Shown here: one piece after another, positions 16,603 to 26,058 of the stretch
How positions within the stretch are numbered: the first letter of the stretch is position 1
Layout of the letters: every line of letters starts with the position of its first letter
From: Sphingopyxis sp. QXT-31
GTDB lineage: Bacteria > Pseudomonadota > Alphaproteobacteria > Sphingomonadales > Sphingomonadaceae
Assembly (NCBI RefSeq): GCF_001984035.1
Contig: NZ_CP019449.1
Coordinates: 372,001-436,000, forward strand
Direction of reading: 5' to 3'
DNA: 64,000 bases
Position numbers and translations under genes: made by a program
Notes under the pieces: generated by a model
What the model saw: the letters and a program-made list of their open reading frames with translations, nothing else
What the model was told of the DNA's origin: nothing
The model's database searches: none

Positions 16603-17289
16603 ATGCTACCACCAACCGACGACAGTTCCCATCCTCTGGCTCAACGCTTCCAGAACTTCATCCGTTCGGCGGATTTTCCGTGCGTCGGAGCGAAGTCGGC
16701 GCTGGCGCGAAGCCAGATCCGTTTCGTCGTCGGCCGCGACATGCGCTCGGCATGGGACGATTTGCGCATCTACCCCAATCTCCTCGATCTCGCCTGGAGT
16801 TATGCGCGTTCGCCGAGCCTCTTCCATTCGCTCGTGGTGATCTTCGAGGAGGATGGTGGGCTCGACGAGCAAGCGTTCGAGACATTCCTGTGGGAGCGTA
16901 TCGACTCGCTGAGCCGGAAGGACGACTGGGCAGGCCAGCCGCCAGATCCACGCGTCAGTCACAGCCCCGATGATCCGCACTTCTCGCTGAGCTTCGGCGG
17001 CGAGGCCTTTTTCGTCGTCGGCCTCCACCCCCGAGCCAGCCGTCCCGCGCGCCGCTTCGAACGCCCCGCTCTGGTGTTCAACCTCCACGACCAGTTCGAG
17101 AAACTGCGCGAGACCGAGGTCTATGAGACGATGCGCGGAAAGATCATCGCACGCGACATCGCCTTGGCCGGAAGCGCGAACCCCATGCTTGCCCGTCACG
17201 GCGACGTGTCGGAGGCACGGCAATATTCGGGGCGGGCTGTCGGACCCGATTGGCGGTGTCCCTTCTCCGGACGTAACGCGGCGCCCTGA
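16603..17289 (+). CDS. YqcI/YcgG family protein (GntA-like haem N-hydroxylase)
   Basis: A 228-aa protein matching the YqcI/YcgG (GntA) family: a start FIRSADFPCVGAKSALA, a central FSLSFGGEAFFVVGLHPRASRPARRF and then ALVFNLHDQFEKLRE. The family includes the haem-dependent arginine-derivative N-hydroxylase of guanitoxin biosynthesis, while most members have no known substrate. It faces the cyanophycinase gene 15 bases away. Since cyanophycin is an Asp-Arg polymer, an arginine-related substrate is possible, but this is only inference from position. Confidence 0.72.
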   Translation: MLPPTDDSSHPLAQRFQNFIRSADFPCVGAKSALARSQIRFVVGRDMRSAWDDLRIYPNLLDLAWSYARSPSLFHSLVVIFEEDGGLDEQAFETFLWERIDSLSRKDDWAGQPPDPRVSHSPDDPHFSLSFGGEAFFVVGLHPRASRPARRFERPALVFNLHDQFEKLRETEVYETMRGKIIARDIALAGSANPMLARHGDVSEARQYSGRAVGPDWRCPFSGRNAAP

Positions 17290-17304
17290 GCGCCGTTGCG
17301 CAGC

Positions 17305-18096
17305 CTATTTTGCCGGGCGGCGCGGCGCCAGGTCGAAACTCTCCCCATCGCGCAGCGCGTGAAGCGTCGCGCCGTGAAGCGATACGATGCCGCCGGACGA
17401 GGCGCCCGCCGCGGCGGAATGGCTCGCCCGCGACGCGTCGACGATCGTGACGCCGCCGCATCCGATCACCCGCGCGGTGCCGGCCTCGATCCGGAGCGCG
17501 GTGTCCTCATCGATCCCGATTCCGAGACAGTCGGGACGACGGCTGACCGCGCCGAGAAGCCGCCCGATGCGCCCGCGCTCCGCGAAATGCTGGTCGATGA
17601 TGCAGTCGGGGATGAGGCCAAGCCCCGGCGCCAGTTCGATGTCGCCGATGCGCGGCGTCTCTTCGCCGCTTCCGCCGACGAGCATCGTCTCTCCCTGCGC
17701 CGAGGCTCCCGCCGACGTTCCCGCGATAAGTCCCCCGCGATCGTGGAGCGCGTGAATGGCCGCCTCAATCGGCGTACCTCCGGTCAGGCTCATGAGGCGC
17801 GACTGGTCGCCGCCGGTGAAAAAGATACCGTCGGCTTGGTCGATCATCCGTACACGCGCCGGATCCCGGGCTTGATCCCGATCATCGAGGTAAAGCTCGA
17901 CGAGCCGGCCGATCCCAAGCGGCGCAAAGCCCTCGCAATAGGCCTCGAAATATCCATCGCGCTTCGCGCTGGCGATAGTGGCAATGACGAGCGTGCCTTG
18001 GCCCAGCTCAGCAGCGATGGCACCGAGTATCTTGCGGCTGCCATCCTTGTCTTCATGGCCGCCGATCACGAAAAGGGGGCCGCGATTAATGGGCAT
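17305..18096 (-). CDS. cphB: Cyanophycinase
   Basis: A 263-aa serine peptidase of family S51. Visible signatures are PLFVIGGHEDK at the N-terminus, GIFFTGGDQSRL, the nucleophile elbow GLIAGTSAGASAQG and IIDQHFAERGRIGRLL with the His. It cleaves cyanophycin to beta-Asp-Arg dipeptides. It is the last gene of a cphA-iaaA-cphB operon and overlaps the isoaspartyl peptidase gene by 11 bases. There is no signal peptide, so it acts on intracellular granules. Confidence 0.87.
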   Translation of the reverse strand: MPINRGPLFVIGGHEDKDGSRKILGAIAAELGQGTLVIATIASAKRDGYFEAYCEGFAPLGIGRLVELYLDDRDQARDPARVRMIDQADGIFFTGGDQSRLMSLTGGTPIEAAIHALHDRGGLIAGTSAGASAQGETMLVGGSGEETPRIGDIELAPGLGLIPDCIIDQHFAERGRIGRLLGAVSRRPDCLGIGIDEDTALRIEAGTARVIGCGGVTIVDASRASHSAAAGASSGGIVSLHGATLHALRDGESFDLAPRRPAK

Positions 18097-18949
18097 GGTG
18101 ATCCTTCCAGACGATGTCGGAAACCGCGGACATTCCCTCGCGGGCGTAGGCGGCGGCGAAATGCGGACTGTTGTGCGCGATTCCGATCGCGCCGTCGCGG
18201 TCGAGAAGGATGACGCCCGCCTCGGCTCGGAGGCGCGCCATCGGCTCGAAAATCGTTGTAACCGCCGCGCTGGCGCTCATTGTCTCGAGCGCGCGCATCA
18301 CGCGCGCGGCAAGCAGCGTCCGTGCGATCGCCTCACCGTCGCCCGAAAGCGACACCGCGCCGATGCCGTCCTCGGCATAGAAGCCGCAGCCGGGAAGCGG
18401 TGCGTCGCCGACGCGCCCGGCGAGCGTGCCCGCCAGTCCGCCGGTCGATGTAGCCGCGGCAACATGTCCTGCGCGGTCGCGCGCAACGCAGCCGACCGTA
18501 TCATGGTCGCTCTCGCCCGCTGTCGCCGGGCGCATGGCTTCCATGGGTTCCGCGATGCCGCTCGCTCGTGCGAACGCCTCGGCGCCGGCACCGACGAGGA
18601 GCACGGGCGGCTTCCTAAGCATGGCATGCGCCGCTTCGACGGGATTGTAGAGGAACCGCACGCAAGCAACCGCGCCGACGTCGAGCGTGGCGCCATCCAT
18701 GATACCCGCGTCCATCTCGACCTCGCCGTCTGCATTCGCCACCGATCCCCGGCCGGCGTTGAACAGCGGATCGTCCTCGAGCAGGCAGACCGCGGTCTTG
18801 ACCGCCTCGAGCGCGCTGCCGCCGCGCTCCAATATCATCCTGCCGGCTTCCAAGGCTGCCGCGCACCCCTCGCGGCGCGGCGCCTGCAGTGCCGGCGGGA
18901 TCCGGCACGCTCCGCCGTGGACCGCGATCGCCCAGCGTCCGTCAGCCAT
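18086..18949 (-). CDS. iaaA: Isoaspartyl peptidase / L-asparaginase (Ntn hydrolase)
   Basis: A 287-aa protein. The ATG at 18949 (MADGRWAIAVHGGA) is preceded by GGAGGCGGC; the longer frame upstream is a shadow of cphA. The family motifs AIAVHGGA, LFNAGRGSVANADGEVEMDAGIMDG and the autocleavage/nucleophile Thr in SDHDTVGCVARD are intact, followed by STGGLAGTLAGRVGDAPLPG. It would hydrolyse the beta-Asp-Arg dipeptide released by cyanophycinase to Asp and Arg, completing the degradation route. It overlaps cphA by 8 bases. Confidence 0.87.
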   Translation of the reverse strand: MADGRWAIAVHGGACRIPPALQAPRREGCAAALEAGRMILERGGSALEAVKTAVCLLEDDPLFNAGRGSVANADGEVEMDAGIMDGATLDVGAVACVRFLYNPVEAAHAMLRKPPVLLVGAGAEAFARASGIAEPMEAMRPATAGESDHDTVGCVARDRAGHVAAATSTGGLAGTLAGRVGDAPLPGCGFYAEDGIGAVSLSGDGEAIARTLLAARVMRALETMSASAAVTTIFEPMARLRAEAGVILLDRDGAIGIAHNSPHFAAAYAREGMSAVSDIVWKDHHAH

Positions 18950-21671
18950 GCGCCGCCTCCAGCAACCGGGCGTCCTCAGGACCGGCGCCCGCCGCCCAGG
19001 CTTCGACGATCCTCCATATCCCGTCGACGTCGGTCGGCGTGAGCACCACGATATCGCCGGGGCGCGCGGCCGCAAGGCAAGCCGAGGCAGCGTCATACTC
19101 ACCATCGTGCATACCGATCGCGGCCGCATCGAGCCCCGCTGCGAGGGCGCCCTTGCGCATCAGGGCATTGGCTTCGCCGGGTGGGCGTCCCCTGAGGTCA
19201 ACATTCTCGCGCAGCATCAGGACGTCGAACATCCCGCCCGAGAGAGCGCCGATATCGACGAGATCGCAATCGCGCCGGTCCCCCGGGATGCCGATCATTC
19301 CGATCACACGGGCGTCGCTGTCGCCGCGCATCGAGCTGAGCAACTCGGCGAGCGCGGTGAGCGCGGCGCGGTTATGGGCATAATCGACGACGATCCTTAC
19401 CCCGTGCGCCTCGGCAAGGCTGAGACGCCCCGGCGAATCCTCGAAGCTTGGGCGAAAGGATGCGAGGGCTGAGGCGATCATACCCGGAGCAATCCCATAG
19501 GCGGCGGCCATCGCGGCGGCCGCGGCGGCATTCTCGACATTGAACCGGGCCGTCCCGTTCAGCGTCACCGGAATATTCGCGATGGGAATGATCGGCATGG
19601 ATTCGCCGCCCCGGTGCAGCATGAGCGTTCCGCGCTCGCCGCTTACCGCCAGTCCGCCACTCTCGAGATGCGCATGGATCGGTGCCAACGCATCCGCTGC
19701 AGCTCCGCCGGTGAACCAGACGATCCGTCCGCGGGCTCGGCGTGCCATCCGCACGGTGAGCGGGTCGGCGGCGTTGAGAACGCAGGCGCCGCTCTGCTTG
19801 ACGTTGCGGGCAACGATCGCTTTGACGCGCGCCAGGTCGGCGAGCGTCTCGATGCCCTTGAGGCCGAGATGGTCGGGCGTGACATTGAGGACTGCCCCCA
19901 CGTCGCACGCATCGAAGGCGAGCCCCTCGCGCAACATCCCGCCGCGCGCGGTCTCGAGAACTGCCGCTTCGACGCGGGGGTGGCGCAGCAGCATGCGCGC
20001 GCTCTTGGGACCGCTCGCGTCGCCCCCGGCGCTGCGGGTCTCGCCGACATAGACGCCCGAGGTGCAGGTGAAGCCGGTGGTGAGGCCATGGTGTTCGAGG
20101 ATCCGCGCGAGCATGCGCACCGTCGTCGTCTTGCCGTTCGTTCCGGTCACCGCGAAGACGGGTATGCGGCTCTTTTGGCCTTTCGGAAAGAGCGAGGCGA
20201 TGATCGGCCGCGCAACGTCGCGCGGCGTCCCTTCGGACGGCGCGAGATGCATGCGAAGCCCGGGCGCGGCATTGACTTCGACGATGCCGCCCCCCGACGC
20301 ACGGACGCTTTGTGCGATATCGGGGACGATCATGTCGATGCCGGCGACGTCGAGTCCGAGCGCGGCGGCGGCGTCGATCGCGATCGCCGCATTTTCGGGG
20401 TGAATGACATCGGTGCGGTCGATCGCGCTCCCGCCGGTCGAGAGGTTGGCGGCGCCGCGGAGCGTTATGATCTCGCCTGCCTTGGGCACGCTCGCGAGAG
20501 TAAACTTCGCCTCGGCGAGAAAGGCCTCGAGCGCGGCGTCGATGCGGATCCGGGTGAGAACGGCCTCATGCCCGACACCGCGGCGTGGATCGTTGTTAAC
20601 CGCCTCGATCAGATCCGCGATGCTGTTCCTGCCATCGCCGGCCACATGCGCGGCGACGCGCTCGGCGACCGCGACCACGGCTGTGCCGACGACGAGAATG
20701 CGGTGATCGGCTCCAACGAGCTGCTGCTCGACGATGACGCGCGGTGCGATGGCTTGCGCTCGCTCGAAGGCGTCGCGGAGAGCTTCTTGGTCGGCGACGC
20801 TCGTCGTGACGCCGCGGCCCTGATTACCGTCGAGCGGTTTGACGACGACGGGCCAGCCGAGCTTTTCCGCAGCGCGTTCCGCCTCGGACACCGTCCGCAC
20901 GAGTTCGCCGCGCGGTACGGGGATACCGATGCTCGTGAGCATCTCTTTCGCCGCCTGCTTGTTCGCGGCGAGTTCGGCGCCGATCAGCGATGTCGCGCCG
21001 GTCACGCTCGCGCGGATGCGGCGCTGGCGGTGGCCGGTGCCGAGCTGGATGAGGCTTGCCTTGTCGAGCCGGAAGACCGGGATATGCCGGCGCCGCGCTT
21101 CGGCGACAAGCGCCGCGGTGCTGGGGCCGAGCCCGTTCTTGCGGACGATCGCTCGAAGCGCGCCCACTCTCCTGTCTGTATCGGTCGCTCTGCCGTCCAA
21201 TTCCGGGGCGATACGATCGAGCCCTTCGGCACCCTGCATCGCAGCCGGAAGCAGCGCGTTCACGAGTTCTATGGCAGCCCGCCCGGCGGCAAGGCCGCTC
21301 GGCGCATCGGCGTAGCAGTAGAGAATATCATATTGACCCGGCTTGCCGCGCACCCTGCGCGTCTTGCCCCTCGTGACCGCGGCCCCGGCGCTGGTCTGCA
21401 GCTCGATCGCCACATGTTCGATGATATGGCAGAGCCGGGTTCCGTCGGCGAGCCGGCGGAGAAAGCCGCCAGGCGCGCCATAGCTGCAGCCATGGCCCGC
21501 GAGGCCGGGAAGCAGCGATTGCAGGGCGTCGCCGAAACCCGGGAGGCGGTCGCTCGGATAATCGTCGAGGATCCCGAGATCGACGCGGATCCGGATCATC
21601 GGACGCCGGCTGTAGAGGTTGGGGCCGTTATAGACCGAGCGTTCGAGCACGCGCAGCTGGGCGAAGCTCAA
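18942..21671 (-). CDS. cphA: Cyanophycin synthetase
   Basis: A protein of about 909 aa with the usual CphA1 layout. The N-terminal domain has the family start VYNGPNLYSRRPMIRIRVDLG. An ATP-grasp domain follows (about 215-480; PVVVKPLDGNQGRGVTT). A Mur-ligase-like domain has the P-loop AVTGTNGKTTT near residue 505 and DYAHN near residue 770. It adds Asp to the backbone and Arg to the Asp side chain. The start is read as TTG at 21671 for lack of an ATG; an internal GTG (VLERSVYNG) is possible. It is first in a three-gene operon for making and breaking down the polymer. Confidence 0.88.
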   Translation of the reverse strand: MSFAQLRVLERSVYNGPNLYSRRPMIRIRVDLGILDDYPSDRLPGFGDALQSLLPGLAGHGCSYGAPGGFLRRLADGTRLCHIIEHVAIELQTSAGAAVTRGKTRRVRGKPGQYDILYCYADAPSGLAAGRAAIELVNALLPAAMQGAEGLDRIAPELDGRATDTDRRVGALRAIVRKNGLGPSTAALVAEARRRHIPVFRLDKASLIQLGTGHRQRRIRASVTGATSLIGAELAANKQAAKEMLTSIGIPVPRGELVRTVSEAERAAEKLGWPVVVKPLDGNQGRGVTTSVADQEALRDAFERAQAIAPRVIVEQQLVGADHRILVVGTAVVAVAERVAAHVAGDGRNSIADLIEAVNNDPRRGVGHEAVLTRIRIDAALEAFLAEAKFTLASVPKAGEIITLRGAANLSTGGSAIDRTDVIHPENAAIAIDAAAALGLDVAGIDMIVPDIAQSVRASGGGIVEVNAAPGLRMHLAPSEGTPRDVARPIIASLFPKGQKSRIPVFAVTGTNGKTTTVRMLARILEHHGLTTGFTCTSGVYVGETRSAGGDASGPKSARMLLRHPRVEAAVLETARGGMLREGLAFDACDVGAVLNVTPDHLGLKGIETLADLARVKAIVARNVKQSGACVLNAADPLTVRMARRARGRIVWFTGGAAADALAPIHAHLESGGLAVSGERGTLMLHRGGESMPIIPIANIPVTLNGTARFNVENAAAAAAMAAAYGIAPGMIASALASFRPSFEDSPGRLSLAEAHGVRIVVDYAHNRAALTALAELLSSMRGDSDARVIGMIGIPGDRRDCDLVDIGALSGGMFDVLMLRENVDLRGRPPGEANALMRKGALAAGLDAAAIGMHDGEYDAASACLAAARPGDIVVLTPTDVDGIWRIVEAWAAGAGPEDARLLEAAHG

Positions 21672-22054
21672 TGCCCCGGCCTTGCAGGGGGCACCGACCG
21701 GATGCCGCGGTCGAGGGGCGCGGTTCGAGCCGGCGCGCGCGAAAAGATGGGGCCGGAAGGGGAGAGGGGGAAGGGCGGCATGCTTGTCCTTGGGTTGGGT
21801 CCTGCAGCTGCCAACGCGAGCGGCTGGGCGCGGTTGCCGGGGTTAACCTGGATCATGGCGATTGTTGCCGGCGGGTCGGCAACTGCACGCGCGGGGGCGC
21901 GTTTGGGAAGCAGGCGATGACGCATCTCCTGCCAGAGCGGGGCGCGCCCTTGGGCTCGACCGTTCTCCTCTGAAACCCGTCTCGAGGGGAAGAAGAGCAA
22001 GGTCGATGCGCGCGCCTGTTCTTCATTCGGGGGGACCGGACAGAAGGCACAACG
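21672..22054. other. Divergent intergenic region cphA / GT4
   Basis: 383 bases with no credible gene. It contains an FNR-like box (21843-21856) immediately followed by a 7-bp dyad, GTTGCCG-GCGGGT-CGGCAAC (21864-21883). Both divergent genes could be controlled from here. Confidence 0.45.
21843..21856 (+). promoter_or_regulatory. Candidate Crp/Fnr box before the GT4/GH130 genes
   Basis: TTAAC-CTGG-ATCAT resembles the alphaproteobacterial FixK/FNR box TTGAT-N4-ATCAA. Near-identical elements occur at 33971 and 46271, and these three copies also share CGATT two bases after the box. It lies about 200 bases before the GT4 start. Confidence 0.5.
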
Positions 22055-24403
22055 ATGAAATTCGACAGCGAGACCAGCTTCCTTACCGCATTCGACAATG
22101 AAGAGAGCCGCCACGGCGGGCCCGTTGCCAGTATTGCCGCGCGCGCCCGGCGCCTCGCGCTCATCGGCTGTTTCCGGCCGCGCCAGTGCGGGATCGCGAC
22201 CTTCACCGCCGACATTTACGACCATCTGACGACCGCGCGTCCCGACATGGCGATCGATGTCTATGCGATGGCAGCCAGGCCGGGCGATGCGAGCGATTCC
22301 GCAGCCGTTGCTGGCATCGATGAGAAAGATGCTGATGGATATCGCGCTGCCGCGGAGGCGATAAACGCAAGCGGTGCCGACGCGGTCTGGCTCCAGCATG
22401 AGTTCGGGATTTTCGGGGGTCCCGCAGGCAACATGGTGCTGGGGCTCGTCGATCGCGTTGCGGCGCCGCTGATCGTCACCTTCCATACCATCCTCGCCGA
22501 GCCGAGCGCCGACCAGCGGCGCGTGATGGAGCATCTCGTCGCGAAGGCGGCGAAGCTCGTCGTGATGAGCGCCTTCGGCCGCGAGACGCTGATCCGCGTC
22601 TATGGCGCGAAGGCCGAGCGCATCGAGTTCATCGAGCATGGCACCCCCGACCGGCCCTTCGAAGCATGTTCGCCGCTTCGCGAGCGGCTCGGCCTTGCGG
22701 GCCGTCCGGTCGTCTCGACCTTCGGCCTCCTCGGCCCGGGCAAGGGGCTGGAAGCGGCCATCCGCGCGCTGCCGGCGATTGCCGCCCAATATCCCGACAT
22801 TCTCTATCGGATCGTCGGCGCCACCCATCCCAATCTCGTCGCTGCCGAGGGCGAAGCCTATCGGCAGAGCCTTGCCGACCTCGCCGGGGAGCTCGGCGTC
22901 GCGGACAATATCGCCTGGGAGAACCGCTTTCTCGACCTGCCCGAACTCCTCGAACAGATCGAGCTATGCGATATCTATCTCGCGCCCTATCCCAATCTCG
23001 CGCAGATCACCTCGGGTACGCTCGCCTACGCGGTGGCGCTCGGCCGCGCGGTCGTATCGACGCCCTTCGTGCATGCGCGCGAACTGCTCGCCGACGACGT
23101 GGGCATCCTGCTCGGCGGGGCCGACAGCGACGCGATCGCCGAGGCGGTATTGCTGTTGCTCGCGCACCCCGGCGAACGGCGCGCGCTCCAGGAGCGCGCC
23201 TATGCGCGCGGCCGGTCTACCGCCTGGCCGGTCATCGCGGCGCGCTTTGCATCGCTGATCGAAAACGTCGCGGCCGTGCCGGCGCGGCGCGAGCCGCGGC
23301 GGATGTTCCCCTCCTTCGCCGCGATCCGCGCGCTCTCGGACGATGTCGGCATATTGCAGCACGGGACGGGGCTCATTCCCGACCGGAATCACGGCTATTG
23401 CATCGACGACAATGCCCGCGCTTTAATGCTCGTCAATGCGAGCCCGTCGCTCCGCGAGGAGGAATATGGCCTGCTCTTCGCGCGCTACGCCGCCTTCCTT
23501 CACCATGGTTGGAACCCCGATCGCGGGCGCTTCCGCAACTTCATGGCCTATGACCGGCGCTGGCTCGAGGATGAAGGGTCTGAAGACAGCAACGGGCGCA
23601 CACTCTGGGCGCTCGGCCATGGCGCAGCGCACGCGCGCACGCCGGAACTCCGCGCCTGGTGCGCGGGACTATTTGCGCGCACCGCCCCTTTGGCGGCCGA
23701 CCTCAAGAGCCCGCGCGCGATCGCGTTCGCACTTCTCGGAGCCGACGAACTCCTGGCGCGCGAGCCGGGGCATGCGGCGGCAGGCGCGATCGTCGAGCGC
23801 GGCGGCGCCTTCCTGAACGCGCTCTGGCGCAGCGCGCGGCGGAGCGGCTGGGAGTGGTTCGAACCCGCTCTCGCCTATGACAATGCGCGTCTCGCCGAGG
23901 CGCTCCTGCGCGCCGGGCGGCGGACGGATTCCGTTCCGATGGAAGAGGCCGGCATCGGGGCGCTCGACTGGCTCTGCGACATCCAGACGAGCAGCGAGGG
24001 GCATTTCCGTCCGATGGGCTGCGAAGGCTTCGGCGCCGAGGGCGAGCTTTTTCCGTTCGATCAACAGCCGCTCGAAGCCTGGGCGACGGTAGATGCCGCC
24101 GCCGCCGCCTACCGCTTGACGGGCAAGCTGCGCTGGCATGACCGGGCGGAGCGGGCCTATGGCTGGTTTCTCGGCGCGAACGACCGCGGCGTGGTGATCG
24201 CGAGCTCGGCAACGGGGCGCTGCTGCGACGGGCTGACCCGTCACGGGGTCAATTCGAATGTCGGGGCCGAGTCCGCGCTGGCTTTTCACCTTGCGCACCG
24301 CGCGATGGCCGATACATTCTGGACGCGGGGGATAGCGAAGGACACCAGCGCCAGCGATGTTGATCTGCAATCCGAACCACACTCCGCTGCACATTCTTCA
24401 TGA
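22055..24403 (+). CDS. GT4 glycosyltransferase fused to a six-hairpin glycosidase-like domain
   Basis: A 782-aa two-domain protein. Residues about 33-415 are a GT-B (GT4) glycosyltransferase: LIGCFRPRQCGIATFTADIY, VWLQHEFGIFGG, FGLLGPGKGLEAAIRALP, and the nucleotide-sugar end AQITSGTLAYAVALGRAVVSTP (split by reading) with ARELLADDVGILL. Residues about 430-760 are an alpha-helical six-hairpin-like domain (NHGYCIDDNARALMLV, GWEWFEPALAYDNARLAEALL, QPLEAWATVDAAAAAYRLTG). The next gene, a GH130 enzyme, overlaps it by 47 bases, suggesting a shared pathway, perhaps a mannose-containing oligosaccharide. Donor, acceptor and product are not predictable from sequence alone. Confidence 0.75.
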   Translation: MKFDSETSFLTAFDNEESRHGGPVASIAARARRLALIGCFRPRQCGIATFTADIYDHLTTARPDMAIDVYAMAARPGDASDSAAVAGIDEKDADGYRAAAEAINASGADAVWLQHEFGIFGGPAGNMVLGLVDRVAAPLIVTFHTILAEPSADQRRVMEHLVAKAAKLVVMSAFGRETLIRVYGAKAERIEFIEHGTPDRPFEACSPLRERLGLAGRPVVSTFGLLGPGKGLEAAIRALPAIAAQYPDILYRIVGATHPNLVAAEGEAYRQSLADLAGELGVADNIAWENRFLDLPELLEQIELCDIYLAPYPNLAQITSGTLAYAVALGRAVVSTPFVHARELLADDVGILLGGADSDAIAEAVLLLLAHPGERRALQERAYARGRSTAWPVIAARFASLIENVAAVPARREPRRMFPSFAAIRALSDDVGILQHGTGLIPDRNHGYCIDDNARALMLVNASPSLREEEYGLLFARYAAFLHHGWNPDRGRFRNFMAYDRRWLEDEGSEDSNGRTLWALGHGAAHARTPELRAWCAGLFARTAPLAADLKSPRAIAFALLGADELLAREPGHAAAGAIVERGGAFLNALWRSARRSGWEWFEPALAYDNARLAEALLRAGRRTDSVPMEEAGIGALDWLCDIQTSSEGHFRPMGCEGFGAEGELFPFDQQPLEAWATVDAAAAAYRLTGKLRWHDRAERAYGWFLGANDRGVVIASSATGRCCDGLTRHGVNSNVGAESALAFHLAHRAMADTFWTRGIAKDTSASDVDLQSEPHSAAHSS

Positions 24404-25664
24404 CAAGCTTGCGGCCGACCCTGCGCGGGTCGTGCTCAGGCCCTTCCACCTCGCCTGGCAGTCCAATGTGTCCGAACCATCGCGGGCGGCGCAGCTCGCC
24501 GCCGACATTTTGGCGATGGACGAGGAGGAGGCCGAGGTACAGCTCGGCCTCGTGTGGAAGGATTTTTCCGAGCGCCACTGGCAGATCGGGCGGATCTTCG
24601 ACGAACGCTTCGCCGAGGTCGCGGAAGATCTGGCGCTCGATCCCGCCATCGTCTCGCCCGTCAAGCGGCGGCTGATCGGCGCCTATTTCTGCCACGAATA
24701 TAGCTATGCCGCCGCCGCGCTCATGAACCCGAGCGTCGTCCCGCATCCCGACCAGAGCGGGCTTGCCGCAGACCAGCAGCGCTTTCTCATGTCGATGCGC
24801 GCGGTGGGCGAGGGCCATATCAGCTCGGTCGCCTTCCGCGAGGGGATCATCGGCGAGGGCGGCGACTTCACGCTTTGGCCCCAGTCGGGACCCGCGATGG
24901 CGGCGGTTGCGGACGACCGCCATCGGCTTGGCGATGACGGCAAGGTGAATGTCCACCGTCAGCCCGACAGTGCGATCTCGAACAGCGTTCTTTTTCCTAT
25001 GACCGAGGCGCAGCGCGGCGGCATCGAGGATCTGCGCCTCGTGCCCTTCGTCCACGACGATGGCCGCACGGAATATATCGGCACTTATACGGCCTATTCG
25101 GGGCAGGCGATCCGCTCGGAGCTCCTGCGCACGACCGATTTCTCGGGCTTCTCGCTCGAGCCTCTGTCGGGCCGCGCCGCGCGCCACAAGGGCATGGCGC
25201 TGTTTCCGCGCAAGGTCGGCGGCCGCTATCTCATGATCGCGCGGCAGGACGGCAAGAACATCACCATCATCGCTTCGGACAGTCTCACCGACTGGGACGA
25301 CGAGGGACAGATCCTCATGCGTCCCGCCTATGCGTGGGAGCTCATCCAGATGGGCAATTGCGGCAGCCCGATCGAATGCGACGAGGGCTGGATCCTTCTC
25401 ACGCACGGCGTCGGTGCGATGCGCAAATACAGCCTTGGCGCGGCCTTGCTCGACCGCGACGATCCGACCAAACTCATCGCGCGCACCGAGTGCCCGATCC
25501 TATCGGCCGCCGAGAGCGACCGCGAAGGTTATGTTCCGAATGTGGTCTATACCTGCGGCGCGATGCGCGTCGGCGGGGACCTGTTCATACCTTACGGGAT
25601 TTCGGACAGCGCGATCGGTTTTGCGACGACGCCGATCGAGCGGCTGCTCGCGAGCATGCGTTAG
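24357..25664 (+). CDS. GH130 family glycosidase/phosphorylase
   Basis: A 435-aa five-bladed-propeller enzyme of family GH130. The family motif with the catalytic acid is GGIEDLRLVPF at about residue 220. Conserved substrate-loop sequences include SGRAARHKGMALFPRK and YAWELIQMGNCGSPIE, followed by LLTHGVGAMRKYSLGA. Family members phosphorolyse or hydrolyse beta-mannosides (beta-1,4 or beta-1,2). The start lies inside the GT4 gene in another frame (47-base overlap). A second GH130 of a different subgroup lies at 30374-31492 on the other strand. Confidence 0.82.
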   Translation: MLICNPNHTPLHILHDKLAADPARVVLRPFHLAWQSNVSEPSRAAQLAADILAMDEEEAEVQLGLVWKDFSERHWQIGRIFDERFAEVAEDLALDPAIVSPVKRRLIGAYFCHEYSYAAAALMNPSVVPHPDQSGLAADQQRFLMSMRAVGEGHISSVAFREGIIGEGGDFTLWPQSGPAMAAVADDRHRLGDDGKVNVHRQPDSAISNSVLFPMTEAQRGGIEDLRLVPFVHDDGRTEYIGTYTAYSGQAIRSELLRTTDFSGFSLEPLSGRAARHKGMALFPRKVGGRYLMIARQDGKNITIIASDSLTDWDDEGQILMRPAYAWELIQMGNCGSPIECDEGWILLTHGVGAMRKYSLGAALLDRDDPTKLIARTECPILSAAESDREGYVPNVVYTCGAMRVGGDLFIPYGISDSAIGFATTPIERLLASMR

Positions 25665-25676
25665 AGGCCGGGCGCC

Positions 25677-25937
25677 TTATTTAAAGGGCGCGGGACGCTC
25701 GATCTTCCGCCTGGCATCGACCGATGCGACGAGCACGGCGCAACATAGGCAGCCATCCTCGTCGGTCACCTCGATCCGCAGCGTATCGACATCGTTGATG
25801 AGTTCGGGATTGTCGCCGAGGAGGTGCCCCGCATAGCGGGCCGCCTCGACCCGGGCTGCGGCCGTGTCGGGCAGATCGACGCCTTCATCGTCGAGCTCGC
25901 GCTGGCCGCTGCTGCTGTGGAAATAATAACGGGGCAT
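25677..25937 (-). CDS. DUF6894 family small protein
   Basis: An 86-aa protein beginning MPRYYFHSSSGQRELDDEG, with DTAAARVEAARYAGHLL and a C-terminal strand region (LRIEVTDEDGCLCCAVLV). This pattern (PRYYFH..., D.EG..L.D...A..EA) is that of the DUF6894 family, common and often multicopy in rhizobia and sphingomonads, function unknown. It converges on the GH130 gene 13 bases away and lies downstream of the hemerythrin gene. Confidence 0.7.
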   Translation of the reverse strand: MPRYYFHSSSGQRELDDEGVDLPDTAAARVEAARYAGHLLGDNPELINDVDTLRIEVTDEDGCLCCAVLVASVDARRKIERPAPFK

Positions 25938-26058
25938 CCAACTTCTCCCACCTTCGGCAACTCACAAGTCTGCCTAGGGTTTCGATCCGGCCACCGCCCC
26001 TTCGTCACTGCACCACGACACATGCCGATCGGGCGGGCCTCATGCCCGCCTATGGCGC

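Noticed and set aside
19614..21920. Long + strand ORF (768 codons) opposite cphA
   Set aside because: It is antisense to a clearly conserved cyanophycin synthetase; long antisense frames are expected at this GC content, and its composition matches no protein family.
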